This document shows positions 28,235 through 38,011 of a DNA stretch of 64,000 nt, one piece after another. Origin of the DNA: Cupriavidus basilensis OR16 (GTDB lineage Bacteria > Pseudomonadota > Gammaproteobacteria > Burkholderiales > Burkholderiaceae); assembly GCF_000243095.1 (NCBI RefSeq), contig NZ_AHJE01000061.1, positions 25,383 to 89,382 of the forward strand. Direction: 5' to 3'. Every line of letters begins with the position of its first letter. The first letter of the stretch is position 1. The notes below the pieces were generated by a model. The model saw nothing but the letters and a program-made list of their open reading frames with translations, did not search any database and had not been told where the DNA came from. The translations under genes were made by a program, and so were the position numbers.

Positions 28235-28281
28235 CCCATAAGCCCATAAGCTCGTAAACCGCTCGTAAACCCATAAGCCCA
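28235..28281. repeat. Short direct repeats upstream of the GGDEF-EAL gene
   Basis: GCTCGTAAACC occurs twice in tandem (28250-28260 and 28261-28271), flanked on both sides by copies of CCCATAAGC. It lies 40-85 bp before the GGDEF-EAL start and could be a protein-binding array. Confidence 0.7.
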
Positions 28282-28321
28282 TTGCCCCAATTTTGAAAAC
28301 GCAGCTTCAGGCCGACGCCAC

Positions 28322-31300
28322 ATGACGCCAGATTTGGATGTCCGCCCCTTGCCCATCAACTACCCGCGCTGGCAGCGCGTGTCGCTATCCGCCTTTGCCT
28401 TCTTCCTGCTGGCCCTGGCCGGGCTGGCCGTGTCGCGCTACCCGGGCAACGTGGCCATGCTCTGGCTGGCTAATGCATTCGGCCTCGGCATCTTGCTACA
28501 CCGGCGCCGCGGCGACGCGCCGTGGCAGCTGGCCGGGATGCTGGTGGCAGGCGCGGCGGCCAACGCGGCCATGGGCGATAGCCCCGCCATTGCATTGGCG
28601 CTGGCGCTGGGCAACGTCGCCGAGATTGCCTTCTCGGCGTGGCTGGCGCGCGTCATGACCGGCGGCGCGACGCTCTCCCGCCCGGGCCCGCTGGCGCGCT
28701 TCGCGCTGACGCTGGGCGCGGCCAGCACGCTGGGGCCGGCGGTAGGCGCCACCGTCGGCGCGGCCACCATCAGCACGGCATACCGCAGCGGCTTTAGCTC
28801 GGTCTGGTGGACCTGGTGGACAGCGGACTCGATGGGCATCGTCATGTTGCTGCCGCTGATGGTATCAATCACGCGCGAGCGTTTCGCGGATACCTTCCTG
28901 CGCGCGCAGTTGCCCCGTTTTGCCGGCCTGCTCTTGCTAAGCCTGGCGGTGGGCGGCGTGGCGCTATACAAGAGCAACGAGCCGTTCGTGGTGATGGCGC
29001 TGCCGCTGGTGCTGGCGGCGCTGCTGACCAACCCCTTTGCCACTGCCCTGCTGACGCTGCTGGCCATCTGCGGCACGGTGGCGCTGGGGCTGATCACCGC
29101 ATCGCTCGGCCTGGGCGCGAACGAGCCGTTCCTGCTGCAGTCGGTGCAGTTGTCGACCGCGCTGATCATGGTGTTCCCGATCTGCATCGCCTTCCTGCTC
29201 GAGCAGAACCGGCGCGACCGCAGCGAACTGCGCGCCAGCGAGCGGCGCTTTCGCCAGGCCATGGAGCACTCGGCCATCGGCATGGCGCTGGTGGGGCTGG
29301 ATGGCAACTGGCTACAGGTCAACCGCGCCATCTGCGACCTGTTCGGCTATGACGCCGCCGAGCTGGCGACGCTGCCCTTCCCGACCATCACCCACCCGGA
29401 CGATCTCGCCCCCGACCTGCACCAGGTCGAACGCCTGCTGGCTGGCGAGATCGAGTCGTACCGGATAGAAAAGCGCTTCCGCCACAAGGACGGCAGCTAT
29501 CGCTGGGCCTTGCTGGCCGTCTCCCTGGTGCACGATGAGAACACGGGCAAGCCATTGCATTTCATCTCCCAGGTGGAGGACATCGACGAGCGCAAGACCG
29601 CGCTGGAAAAGCTCGAGGCGCTGTCGCGCCGCACCCAGCTGGCGGTGGAAGCCGGCGGCGTGGGCATCTGGGAGTGGGACATTGCCAGCGGCGCGATCGA
29701 ATGGGACGCGCGCATGCATGCGCTGCACGGCGTCGATCCCGCCCTGGGCACGCCGGACATCAAGCGCTGGACGGCCATGGTGCATCCCGAGGATGTCGAG
29801 CAGGCGTCGCGCGAGATGCGCGAGGCGGTGCGCGGCATGCGCGCCTTCGATACCGAATACCGCATCCAGCGCCCCGGCGGCGAGGTGCGCCACATCCGCG
29901 CCATGGCGATGGTGCTGCGCCAGGACGATGGCACCGCGCTGTCCATGATCGGCACCAACTGGGACATCACGGAGCAGCGCCGCCTCACCGAGGCGCTGTT
30001 CGAGGAAAAGGAACGCCTGCATATCACGCTGCGCTCCATCGGCGACGCGGTGATCTGCACCGACGCCACCATGGGCGTGACCTTCATGAACCCGATCGCC
30101 GAGCAGCTCACCGGCTGGACCATGCAGTCGGCCGCCGGCCAGCCGCTCGAATCCATCTTCCGCATCGTCGACGAGCATACCGACGCGCCGATCCCCAGCC
30201 CGGTGGAACAGTGCCTGCAGACCCTGCGCCCGGTCTACCTGCAGGACGGCGCGGTGCTGCAAAGCCTGACCGGCGACCGCCATGACGTGCAGGATTCCGC
30301 CGCGCCGGTGCGCACGGCCACCGGCGAGGTCATTGGCGCGGTGCTGGTGTTCCAGGACATCACCAGCGCCCGCGCGCTGCAGCGCGAGCTGGCCCACTCG
30401 GCTTCGCACGACGCGCTCACCGGCCTGCCCAACCGCATCTGGTTCGAGAAGCGGCTGCGCAGCAGCAGCATCACGCGCTGTGCTTTATCGACCTGGACCG
30501 CTTCAAGATCGTCAACGACACGGCCGGACATGCTGCGGGCGACGTACTGCTGCGCGAACTCGGCCACGTGATCCGCTACCACGTGCGGCCGGACGACCTG
30601 CTCGCCCGCCTTGGCGGCGACGAATTCGCGCTGCTGCTCAAGGACTGCACGGTGGACCAGGCCGAGCGCGTGTGCCAGAAGATCATCGACGCCATCCGCG
30701 GCCAGCGCTTCCCGTGGGAAGGGCGCGTCTACGATGTGGGCGCGAGCATCGGCATTACCGCCATCGACCACGAGACGCCGCCGATGGGCGAGCTGATGAG
30801 CCGCGCCGATGTCGCTTGCTACGCCGCCAAGGCGGCCGGGCGCAGCCGCGTCTCGGTGTACCGGCGCGATGAAAGCGACGCCCAGCGCCACCACCAGGAA
30901 CTGCAGGTTGCCGCCGGCATCCACTCGGCGCTGGATGCGAACCGCTTCCGGCTGTTCGCCCAGGAGATCCGCGCGCTGCAGGCGCACAACCAGGCCGGCC
31001 GCCATATCGAGATCCTGGTGCGCATGGTCGACGAGCAAGGCAAGCTGGTGATGCCGGGCGCGTTCATCCCGGCTGCCGAGCGCTATGACCTGATGGGCCA
31101 CGTGGACCGCTGGGTGATCCACCACGTGCTGCACGAATTCGGCGCGCGCCTGACGGCGATGCCCAACCTGACGGTGGCCATCAACCTGTCGGCCAACTCG
31201 CTGGGCGAGCCGTTCCTGCTGCCGTTCCTGCACGCCGAACTGCACGATTCCGTGCTGCCCGCCAGCCGCATCCAGCTGGAGATCACCGAGACCGCGCTGA

Positions 31301-31680
31301 TCAACAACATGGCAGCGGCCAATCGCCTGGTGACCGAAATGCGCAGCGCTGGCTGCACCGTGGCGCTGGACGATTTCGGGGCAGGATTGTCGTCGTTCTC
31401 CTATCTCAAGCAGTTCCCGGTGGACTATCTCAAGATCGACGGGAGCTTCATCCGCCACCTGGCCGGCAGCGCGGTGGACCGCGAGATCGTTAGCTCGATC
31501 AACGATATCGGCCATCGCCTGGGCATGCTGACCGTGGCCGAATCCGTGGAGGACGAGGAAACGCTGCAGGCCTTGCGCTCGCTCGGCGTGGACTATGCCC
31601 AGGGCTATGTGATCGGGCGGCCGATGCCACTGGAACAGTTCCTGGAAAGCTGCCCGACGCTGCCCGCGGATAACGTTTAA
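28322..31680 (+). pseudogene. MASE1-PAS-GGDEF-EAL cyclic-di-GMP protein, frameshifted
   Basis: About 1,120 residues if joined. A MASE1 membrane domain (about 1-295, eight to ten segments) is followed by three PAS/PAC sensor domains (about 300-420, 435-555, 560-680), a GGDEF domain and an EAL domain. The frame breaks near 30456-30472, just after ASHDALTGLPNRIWFEKRL; CFIDLDRFKIVNDTAGHAAG onward is in the next frame. The GGDEF signature is intact and is preceded by an RxxD inhibitory site (RPDDLLARLGGDEF). The EAL site reads EIL but keeps ALDDFGAGLSSFSYLK and LKIDGSFI. So it could make or degrade cyclic-di-GMP when intact. Ten or so codons may be missing at the break. Transcribed alone. Confidence 0.8.
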
Positions 31681-31791
31681 GCCACCTGGCTCAAGCGTCG
31701 GCGCGGCAGGTACGCGCCAGCCGCGAAAATGTCCCCCAAATCACTCGCTGGCGCCCCTCCGGGCGCCGGCGCCGCTTCCGCCCCCGCCGAC

Positions 31792-31842
31792 CGTTCGGAA
31801 ATCCGAACGCCCCACGGCCCCGGCTGCACGGAAATCCGAACC
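31792..31842 (+). promoter_or_regulatory. Two upstream activator sites for a sigma-54 activator (probable DctD sites)
   Basis: A perfect 18-bp palindrome with arms CGTTCGGA and TCCGAACG around AA (31792-31809) is repeated in part as CGGAAATCCGAAC at 31829-31841, so the two copies are 33 bp apart, three helical turns. They lie 70-120 bp before the -24/-12 promoter of dctA. The layout is that of enhancer sites; DctD as the binder is inferred from the neighbouring gene. Confidence 0.7.
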
Positions 31843-31913
31843 GTGACCGGGGGCGCACATTAATTTCCCCTTGTTTTTCAGTGGCTTAGGCAGCTCCGGC
31901 ATGACCCCGGACC

Positions 31914-31928
31914 TGGCACGCCTCGTGC
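31914..31928 (+). promoter_or_regulatory. Sigma-54 promoter of dctA
   Basis: TGGCAC (31914-31919), five bases, GTGC (31925-31928), preceded by C and followed by A. It matches the sigma-54 consensus TGGCACG-N4-TTGCA except for one base at the -12 element, with the exact spacing. Confidence 0.8.
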
Positions 31929-32013
31929 AATGTATGCGCCGGCTCCAAGCCGCTATAGAGGTCGACGGTCGGCTCCCGCGCCGGCCCGGACCAAAAAACA
32001 AAGGAGGAAACAA

Positions 32014-32106
32014 ATGATTGACCCCGCCTTGCCGACCTTGCCCGCCACTGCGGTGGGCGCCGGGCGCATGCCGCGCCTCGCACGTCAGGCCTCGATTCGG
32101 CACTGA
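32014..32106 (+). CDS. Possible 30-codon leader peptide upstream of dctA
   Basis: A short open frame (MIDPALPTLPATAVGAGR...) begins at an ATG 7 nt after AAGGAGG (32001-32007), the strongest ribosome site in this stretch, and ends at TGA 32104-32106. It lies between the sigma-54 promoter and dctA and is out of frame with dctA, which has a weak ribosome site 130 bp further on. It may be a leader peptide or the relic of a damaged gene start. No homologue is recognised. Confidence 0.4.
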   Translation: MIDPALPTLPATAVGAGRMPRLARQASIRH

Positions 32107-32236
32107 CCAGGCACTGAAATTTCCGGCTAAGGCCGCATGGCGCTGTCCCCCAGACCGCGGCGCCACGCCAAAAGGCTGCCAGCCCCCCGCAAAACAGCCG
32201 TCCGGCCACTGGCCGGGCGCATCGGCCCGACTTCTG

Positions 32237-33547
32237 ATGAAACTGAACCGACTGCCCACCCTGATTTTCATTGCGATGCTGCTTGGCGTGCTGGCCGGCA
32301 CGGCAGCCCACCACTATGCGCCGGACCCCGCCGCCGCCAAGTCCATCGCCGACCACCTGTCCATCCTGACCGACGTGTTCCTGCGCATGATCAAGATGAT
32401 CATCGGGCCGCTGGTGTTCGCCACCCTGGTCAGCGGCATCGCCAGCATGGGCGACGGCAAGGCCGTCGGCCGCATCGGCATGAAGGCGATGGCATGGTTC
32501 ATCGCCGCGTCCATTACCTCGCTGCTGCTGGGCCTGCTGATGGCCAACCTGCTGCGCCCGGGCGAAGGCATGAACCTGGCGCTGCCGGCGGCGGACGCGG
32601 CCTCGAACCTGAAGACCGGGGCATTGAACCTGCGCGACTTCATCGCGCACATGTTCCCCAAGAGCTTCGTCGAGGCCATGGCCACCAATGAGATCCTGCA
32701 GATCGTGGTGTTCTCGCTATTCTTCGGCTTTGCCCTCGGCACGCTCAAGGACGGCATCGGCAAGCCCGTGCTGGCTGGCATCGAGGGCCTCTCGCACGTG
32801 ATGCTGAAGATCACCAACTACGTGATGGCCTTTGCGCCGGTCGGCGTGTTCGGCGCAGTCGCCGCGGTGATCACCGCCGAAGGCCTGGGCGTGCTGGTCG
32901 TGTACGCAAAGCTGCTGGGCGCGGTCTACCTGTCGCTGGCGCTGCTGTGGGTGGCGCTGATCGCCGGTGGCTACTTCTTCCTCGGCCGCGACGTGTTCCG
33001 CCTGCTCAAGATGGTGCGCGCGCCGCTGATGATCGGTTTCGCCACCGCCAGCAGCGAATCGGCCTACCCCAAGGTGATCGAGCAGCTCGGCCGCTTTGGC
33101 GTCAAGGAACGCATCACCGGCTTCGTGCTGCCGCTGGGCTACTCGTTCAACCTGGACGGCTCGATCATGTACACGTCCTTCGCCGCGTTGTTCGTGGCGC
33201 AGGTGTACGGCATCCACCTGTCGCTCTCGCAGCAGGTCACCATGCTGCTGGTGCTGCTGGTCACCAGCAAGGGCATTGCCGGCGTGCCGCGTGCCTCGCT
33301 GGTGGTGGTGGCCGCGGTGCTGCCGATGTTCGGCCTGCCCGAGGCGGGCATCCTGCTGGTGCTGGGCATCGACCACGTGCTCGACATGGGCCGTACCGTG
33401 ACCAATGTGCTTGGCAACGCCATTGCCACAACCGTCGTCGCCAAAAGCGAAGGCGCCATCGGCGCGCCGGTGCCCGAAGAAGCGGATGACCCCGCTGCCG
33501 ACGGCAACCGCGGCCTGACACCCGTTCAGGTCCTGGCCGGCAAGTAA
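32237..33547 (+). CDS. dctA: C4-dicarboxylate/proton symporter DctA (DAACS family)
   Basis: 436 residues of the dicarboxylate/amino-acid:cation symporter family. It would import succinate, fumarate and malate. About eight membrane helices are visible, with the re-entrant loop motif ATASSESAYPKV near 275 (serine-rich hairpin), NLDGSIMYTS near 313 and a final GRTVTNVLGNAIATTVVA with the cation/substrate-binding Asn and Asp/Arg residues. The ATG at 32237 gives the usual N-terminus MKLNRLPTLIFIAMLLGV. Just upstream are a sigma-54 promoter, two activator sites and a leader frame; dctB and dctD follow downstream. A strong terminator ends the gene. Confidence 0.9.
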   Translation: MKLNRLPTLIFIAMLLGVLAGTAAHHYAPDPAAAKSIADHLSILTDVFLRMIKMIIGPLVFATLVSGIASMGDGKAVGRIGMKAMAWFIAASITSLLLGLLMANLLRPGEGMNLALPAADAASNLKTGALNLRDFIAHMFPKSFVEAMATNEILQIVVFSLFFGFALGTLKDGIGKPVLAGIEGLSHVMLKITNYVMAFAPVGVFGAVAAVITAEGLGVLVVYAKLLGAVYLSLALLWVALIAGGYFFLGRDVFRLLKMVRAPLMIGFATASSESAYPKVIEQLGRFGVKERITGFVLPLGYSFNLDGSIMYTSFAALFVAQVYGIHLSLSQQVTMLLVLLVTSKGIAGVPRASLVVVAAVLPMFGLPEAGILLVLGIDHVLDMGRTVTNVLGNAIATTVVAKSEGAIGAPVPEEADDPAADGNRGLTPVQVLAGK

Positions 33548-33562
33548 CACTGCCAGCGCGCC

Positions 33563-33599
33563 AAGGCCCGGCCACCGATCAGGTGGCCGGGCCTTTTTT
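33563..33599 (+). terminator. Intrinsic terminator after dctA
   Basis: A 14-bp stem, AAGGCCCGGCCACC (33563-33576) and GGTGGCCGGGCCTT (33582-33595), five-base loop, then a T run. Starts 16 bp after the dctA stop. Confidence 0.92.
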
Positions 33600-33808
33600 C
33601 TTTCCGGTGGCGCGCATTGCGCGATATGGTAAAAGACGGGTTCGCTGCGGGCGCCGCCATCGCACAATATGCGCATTGGCACTCCGACCCCCACCCTTAC
33701 CCCTTCGCACGATGCACTTTTGCCCGCGCCCCCAGTCTTAACCAGTCGGGCCCACTGCCCGCGACCGAGTTCCTTCGCCTTCGCCCTTTGCGCATTTTGC
33801 CCGCCCCC

Positions 33809-35725
33809 ATGACCGGCCAGCTCCCATCACACGCAACCCCGCAAGGTGCCCCGCACGGCACCTCCGCTCGCGCCGGCCGCCTGCGCCCGTGGGTGCCCCT
33901 CGTGGCCATGCTGGCACTGGCGACACTGATCGGGCTGGCTGGCGCCGTGGGCTACCGGTATAGCTACGACAACGCGCTGGCGCGCCAGGGCGAGCGCGGC
34001 CAGGTGCAGCTGCGCCTGTATGGCCAGGCCCTGTCAAGCGAGCTGGCGCGCTATGACTACGTGCCCAGCCTGCTCTCGCTGGATGACAAGATTGCCGCCC
34101 TCCTGGCGCACCCGGACGATCCGGCGCGCGTTGAGGCCGCCAACCAGTATCTGGGCGCCGTCAATGGCCGCGCCGGCACCCGCGTGGTGTTCGTGCTCGA
34201 TGCCCGCGGCCACGTGCTCGCCACCAGCAACTGGCAGCGCCCCGACAGCTACCTGGGCGAAGACCTGAGCTTCCGCCCCTACTTCAGCGATGCCGCCGAC
34301 GGCCAGCTGGGCCGCTTCTATGGGGTGGGCACCACCCGCAGCGAGCCCGGCTATTATCTTTCCGCGCCGCTGGGCGATCGCCACAAGCCAAGCGGCGTGG
34401 CGGTCGTCAAGGTCGGCCTGGAGCCCCTGGAGAACCGCTGGCAGGGCGCCGATGCCCAGATGCTGCTGACGGACGAGAACGGCGTGGTGATCCTGGCTTC
34501 CGACCCGTCCCTGAAACTGGCCGCGCTCAAGCCAATCGCGCCCGAGCTGCGCGAGCGGCTGCAGCGCAACCTGCAATACAACCGCGCCGCGCTGCCGCAG
34601 CTGGAGCTCACGCCAGTGCGCAAGCTGTCCGACAGCGACGCCCTGGTCCGCCTGCGGCGCGGCCCGCCCATGCTGGCGCAGGAGGCCGAGCTGGTCGGCA
34701 CCGACTGGCACCTGACGCTGCTCACCAACACCTCGCAGGCCCGCGTTGCCGCGCTCAGCACCGCCGCCCTGGCCGGCGTGCTGACCGCCTTCCTGCTGCT
34801 GCTGGCGGCGGCCTGGAACGTGCGCCGGCGCATCGCCAGCGAACGCATGGCCGCGCGCGCGGCGCTGGAGGCCGCCAACGGCGAGCTGGAGCGCAAGGTC
34901 GCGGAGCGCACCGCCGACCTGTCCGCCGCCAATCAGCACCTGCAGGCGGAAGTCGCCGAACGCACCCGCGCGGAAGCCACGCTGCGCCAGGCCCAGGATG
35001 GCCTGCTGCAGGCCGGCAAGCTGGCCGCGGTGGGGCAGATGTCCACCGGCATCGCCCACGAGCTCAACCAGCCCCTGGCGGCCCTGCGCACGCTCTCGGG
35101 CAATACCCAGAAATTCCTCGAGCGCGGCGACAACGCCACCGCGCAGGCCAACCTGGGCACCATCATCGGGCTGGTGGAGCGCATGGGGCGCATCACCGGC
35201 GCGCTCAAGTCGTTCGCGCGCAAGCCCGGCAATGGCGCCCTCGCCGGCCGCCTGGCGCCGCTGGACGATGCCATCGACAACGCCCTGTTCCTGCTCGACA
35301 CGCGCCTGCAGGCCGTACGCCCGGAACTGGCCCGGCAGATCGAGCCGGGGCTGATGGTCACATGCGACCCCAACCGGCTCGAGCAGGTGCTGGTCAACCT
35401 GATCGGCAATGCGCTCGACGCGCTGGCCGGCAGCCCCGCGCCCCGGCTGGAGTTGCGCAGCCACCTGGCGGGCAGCAAGTTGCGCCTGACCATCCGCGAC
35501 AACGGTCCCGGGCTGTCCGAGGAAGCCTTCGCGCGGCTGTTCGAGCCGTTTTTCACCACCAAGCCGGCGGGACAGGGACTGGGCCTCGGCCTGACGCTGT
35601 CGGCCGGCATCCTGGGCGAGGTCGGCGGCAGCCTGGAGGCCAGCAACCACCCGGACGGTGGCGCGTGCTTCACGCTGGTGCTGCCACTGGCAAGGCCGGA
35701 GCAGGAGAGCCGTCATGGCAGTTGA
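33809..35725 (+). CDS. dctB: C4-dicarboxylate sensor histidine kinase DctB
   Basis: 638 residues. A first membrane segment at about 33-55, a double PDC/Cache periplasmic sensor domain (about 58-310), a second segment near 318-340 (AALAGVLTAFLLLLAAAW), a coiled coil (GELERKVAERTADLSAANQH), then HisKA with phospho-acceptor His in IAHELNQPLAALR (about 416) and HATPase_c with NLIGNALDAL and DNGPGL, LGLGLTLS. It would sense external C4-dicarboxylates and phosphorylate DctD. The start is uncertain: 33809 gives a sensible length but no clear ribosome site. It overlaps dctD by 11 nt. Confidence 0.9.
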   Translation: MTGQLPSHATPQGAPHGTSARAGRLRPWVPLVAMLALATLIGLAGAVGYRYSYDNALARQGERGQVQLRLYGQALSSELARYDYVPSLLSLDDKIAALLAHPDDPARVEAANQYLGAVNGRAGTRVVFVLDARGHVLATSNWQRPDSYLGEDLSFRPYFSDAADGQLGRFYGVGTTRSEPGYYLSAPLGDRHKPSGVAVVKVGLEPLENRWQGADAQMLLTDENGVVILASDPSLKLAALKPIAPELRERLQRNLQYNRAALPQLELTPVRKLSDSDALVRLRRGPPMLAQEAELVGTDWHLTLLTNTSQARVAALSTAALAGVLTAFLLLLAAAWNVRRRIASERMAARAALEAANGELERKVAERTADLSAANQHLQAEVAERTRAEATLRQAQDGLLQAGKLAAVGQMSTGIAHELNQPLAALRTLSGNTQKFLERGDNATAQANLGTIIGLVERMGRITGALKSFARKPGNGALAGRLAPLDDAIDNALFLLDTRLQAVRPELARQIEPGLMVTCDPNRLEQVLVNLIGNALDALAGSPAPRLELRSHLAGSKLRLTIRDNGPGLSEEAFARLFEPFFTTKPAGQGLGLGLTLSAGILGEVGGSLEASNHPDGGACFTLVLPLARPEQESRHGS

Positions 35726-37070
35726 CCCGAACGATTCCCTGGGCGCGATCGACCCAGCGCGGCTAACCGTGCTGATCGTCGAAGACGACCCCGACGTGCG
35801 CCTGGGTTGCGAGCAGGCGTTGCGGCTGGAAGGCATTGCCACGCGCGCCGTGGCCAGCGCCGAGGCCGCGCTGCGCGAAGTCGGCAGTCATTTCCCCGGC
35901 GTGGTGGTCAGCGATATCCGCCTGCCCGGCATCGACGGCATGGCGCTGCTGCATGAGCTGCGGGGCCGCGACGACGCGCTGCCGGTGGTGATGATCACCG
36001 GCCACGGCGACGTCAGCCTGGCGGTGCAAGCCATGAAGGCCGGCGCCTACCACTTCCTGGAAAAACCGTTCTCGCCGGAGCGCCTGGTCGAGGTCACGCA
36101 GCGCGCGCTGGAAAAGCGCCGGCTGGTGCTGGAAGTCGCCGAGCTGCGCAGGAAGCTGGCCGGGCGCGACACCTTGCAGGCGCGCCTGATCGGCCATTCA
36201 CCATCGATCGAACGGCTGCGCAAGCTGATCGCCGACCTGGCCGACACCGCCGCCAACGTGCTCATCCACGGCGAAACCGGCACCGGCAAGGAACTGGTCG
36301 CCCGCTGCCTGCACGAAGCCAGCTCGCGCCGCGCGCGGCACTTCGTGCCGATCAACTGCGGCGGCCTGCCCGAGCAACTGTTTGAAAGCGAGATCTTCGG
36401 CCACGAGGCCGGCTCGTTCACCGGCGCGGCACGGCGGCGCATCGGCAAGATCGAGCACGCCGAGGGCGGCACGCTGTTTCTCGACGAGATCGAGAGCATG
36501 CCGATGCAGATGCAGATCAAGCTGCTGCGGGTGCTGCAGGAACGCGTGGTGGAGCGGCTTGGCTCGAATACCCCGGTGCCGGTGAACACCCGCGTGGTGG
36601 CGGCCACCAAGGCGGACCTGAAGGCGCTCTCGCAGGCCGGCCAGTTCCGTGCCGACCTCTACTACCGGCTCAATGTGGTCACGCTGGAGCTGCCGCCGCT
36701 GCGCGAGCGGCGCGACGACGTGCCACCGTTGTTCGAGCATTTTGTCGCGCAGGCGGCGTTGCGCTTCGAGCGCGAGGCGCAGCCCGCCACGCCGGCGGAG
36801 CTGGCCGTGCTGATGGCCTACCCCTGGCCGGGCAATGTGCGCGAGTTGCGCAACCTGGCCGAGCGCCATGTGCTGGGGCTGGGGTGCAATCCGGGCCAAG
36901 GCACGGCCGAACCGGCAGCCTTGCCGCTGGCGCAGGCGGTCGAGCAGTTTGAGCGGGCCATGATTGCCGATGCCATGCGCAGGCACGAGGGGAATCTCAG
37001 CCGGGCCAGCGAAGCGCTGGGGATTGCCAAGACGACATTGTTCGATAAGGTCAGGAAGTACCGGCTTTGA
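35715..37070 (+). CDS. dctD: Sigma-54-dependent response regulator DctD
   Basis: 451 residues. Receiver domain (about 17-130) with phospho-acceptor D67 in VVSDIRLPG. AAA+ domain with Walker A GETGTGKE near 186, the sigma-54 contact loop GSFTGA near 233 (canonical GAFTGA with Ala replaced by Ser), Walker B GGTLFLDE near 252 and NVRELRNL near 370. The C-terminal Fis-type helix-turn-helix reads NLSRASEALGIAKTTLFDKV. It should bind the palindromic sites before dctA and activate its sigma-54 promoter. The ATG has AGGAGAG upstream. Overlaps dctB by 11 nt, as expected for a coupled pair. Confidence 0.93.
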   Translation: MAVDPNDSLGAIDPARLTVLIVEDDPDVRLGCEQALRLEGIATRAVASAEAALREVGSHFPGVVVSDIRLPGIDGMALLHELRGRDDALPVVMITGHGDVSLAVQAMKAGAYHFLEKPFSPERLVEVTQRALEKRRLVLEVAELRRKLAGRDTLQARLIGHSPSIERLRKLIADLADTAANVLIHGETGTGKELVARCLHEASSRRARHFVPINCGGLPEQLFESEIFGHEAGSFTGAARRRIGKIEHAEGGTLFLDEIESMPMQMQIKLLRVLQERVVERLGSNTPVPVNTRVVAATKADLKALSQAGQFRADLYYRLNVVTLELPPLRERRDDVPPLFEHFVAQAALRFEREAQPATPAELAVLMAYPWPGNVRELRNLAERHVLGLGCNPGQGTAEPAALPLAQAVEQFERAMIADAMRRHEGNLSRASEALGIAKTTLFDKVRKYRL

Positions 37071-37444
37071 AAATCGCCTAGTGGCGGCCCGGGCTGCCGC
37101 TTGTTCAACGGCGGCCACCTGGCTGCCGTCGCGCCTCCCGCGGCGGCGCGCTCCCCTCATTCGTCCCTCCCCTTCCGTCCCTCTTCCGTCCTCCGCCTTC
37201 GTTGCGGTCCGTCTTTTCGTTGTGTGAGGTGCCGCACCGAAGCGGCGGGCACGCCGCGCCACTATGGCTTCACCCCTTCCCGCGCGCTTTGCATCTTGCG
37301 GTGCCTGGCGCGGCCGGTGCGGGGCAAAGCCCGGCCTGCAACCGGGACCGGCGACTGTGGTGCAGGCCCGTACAGCGGTCGCACCGTTGCCGCCCGGCGC
37401 TGCCGTGCATGAGCGAGCCGCCAACAAGTGGGAGCGGACCGACG
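37071..37444. other. Intergenic region, no gene recognised
   Basis: GC-rich with a pyrimidine-rich tract at about 37145-37210. Open frames run into the acetyltransferase gene but without a ribosome site. No terminator for dctD is clear. Confidence 0.5.
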
Positions 37445-38011
37445 ATGATCCTTCAAGGAAACGACCCGACTACCGGGGCTTCGTTTTCGCTGGGCAACCG
37501 GATTCAGCGCCAGCTCTGGCAATGCGTCTGGCTGTGCCTGTTCCGGCCCAGCCCGCGCCCGCTGCATGTGTGGCGCTCGGCGCTGTTGAAGCTGTTCGGG
37601 GCGCGGCTGGGCCAGCATGTGCATATCTACCCAGGCGTGAAGATCTGGGCGCCGTGGAACCTGCGCGTTGGCAGCCATGTCGGCGTGGCCAATGGGGTCA
37701 CGCTGTACAACATGGCGCCGATCGAGATCGGCGATTTCTGCGTGGTCTCGCAGGGCGCGCACCTGTGCACCGGCACGCACGACTACAACAGCGCCAACTT
37801 CCAGCTGGTAGCCCATCCCATCGTGCTCGCGGCGCACGTGTGGATCTGCGCCGAGGCCTTCGTCTCGCCTGGTGTGACGCTGGCCGAGGGCGCGGTGATC
37901 GCGCCACGCGCGGTGGTGAGCAAAAGCCTGCGCACGCCATGGACCGTCTACGCGGGCATCCCGGCCCGCGCCATCAGCACGAGGGTAAGACATGCCAAGT
38001 CCTCAGCCTAG
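37445..38011 (+). CDS. Left-handed beta-helix acetyltransferase (WcaF-like)
   Basis: 188 residues. The N-terminal portion (LGNRIQRQLWQCVWLCLFRPSP) and hexapeptide repeats (VHIYPGVKIWAP, VGVANGVTLYNM, IGDFCVVSQGAHLCTGTH) match the WcaF/NodL-type O-acetyltransferases that act on exopolysaccharide precursors. The catalytic His lies in GTHDY. The C-terminal GIPARAI block is typical. The ATG at 37445 is favoured by length; an ATG at 37409 is an alternative. It overlaps the glycosyltransferase gene by 20 nt, so both probably build a surface polysaccharide. Confidence 0.82.
   Translation: MILQGNDPTTGASFSLGNRIQRQLWQCVWLCLFRPSPRPLHVWRSALLKLFGARLGQHVHIYPGVKIWAPWNLRVGSHVGVANGVTLYNMAPIEIGDFCVVSQGAHLCTGTHDYNSANFQLVAHPIVLAAHVWICAEAFVSPGVTLAEGAVIAPRAVVSKSLRTPWTVYAGIPARAISTRVRHAKSSA

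Larger units (their letters stand above)
27466..28321. other. Long intergenic region with a gene relic and repeats
   Basis: About 850 bp without an intact gene. It holds the C-terminal relic of an NTF2/SnoaL-like protein (27746-27895) and short repeats at 28235-28281. The rest is GC-rich and blank; no RNA gene seen. Confidence 0.5.

Noticed and set aside
28235..28281. Possible CRISPR-like array
   Set aside because: Repeat units are only 9-11 bp with no spacers; too short for CRISPR.
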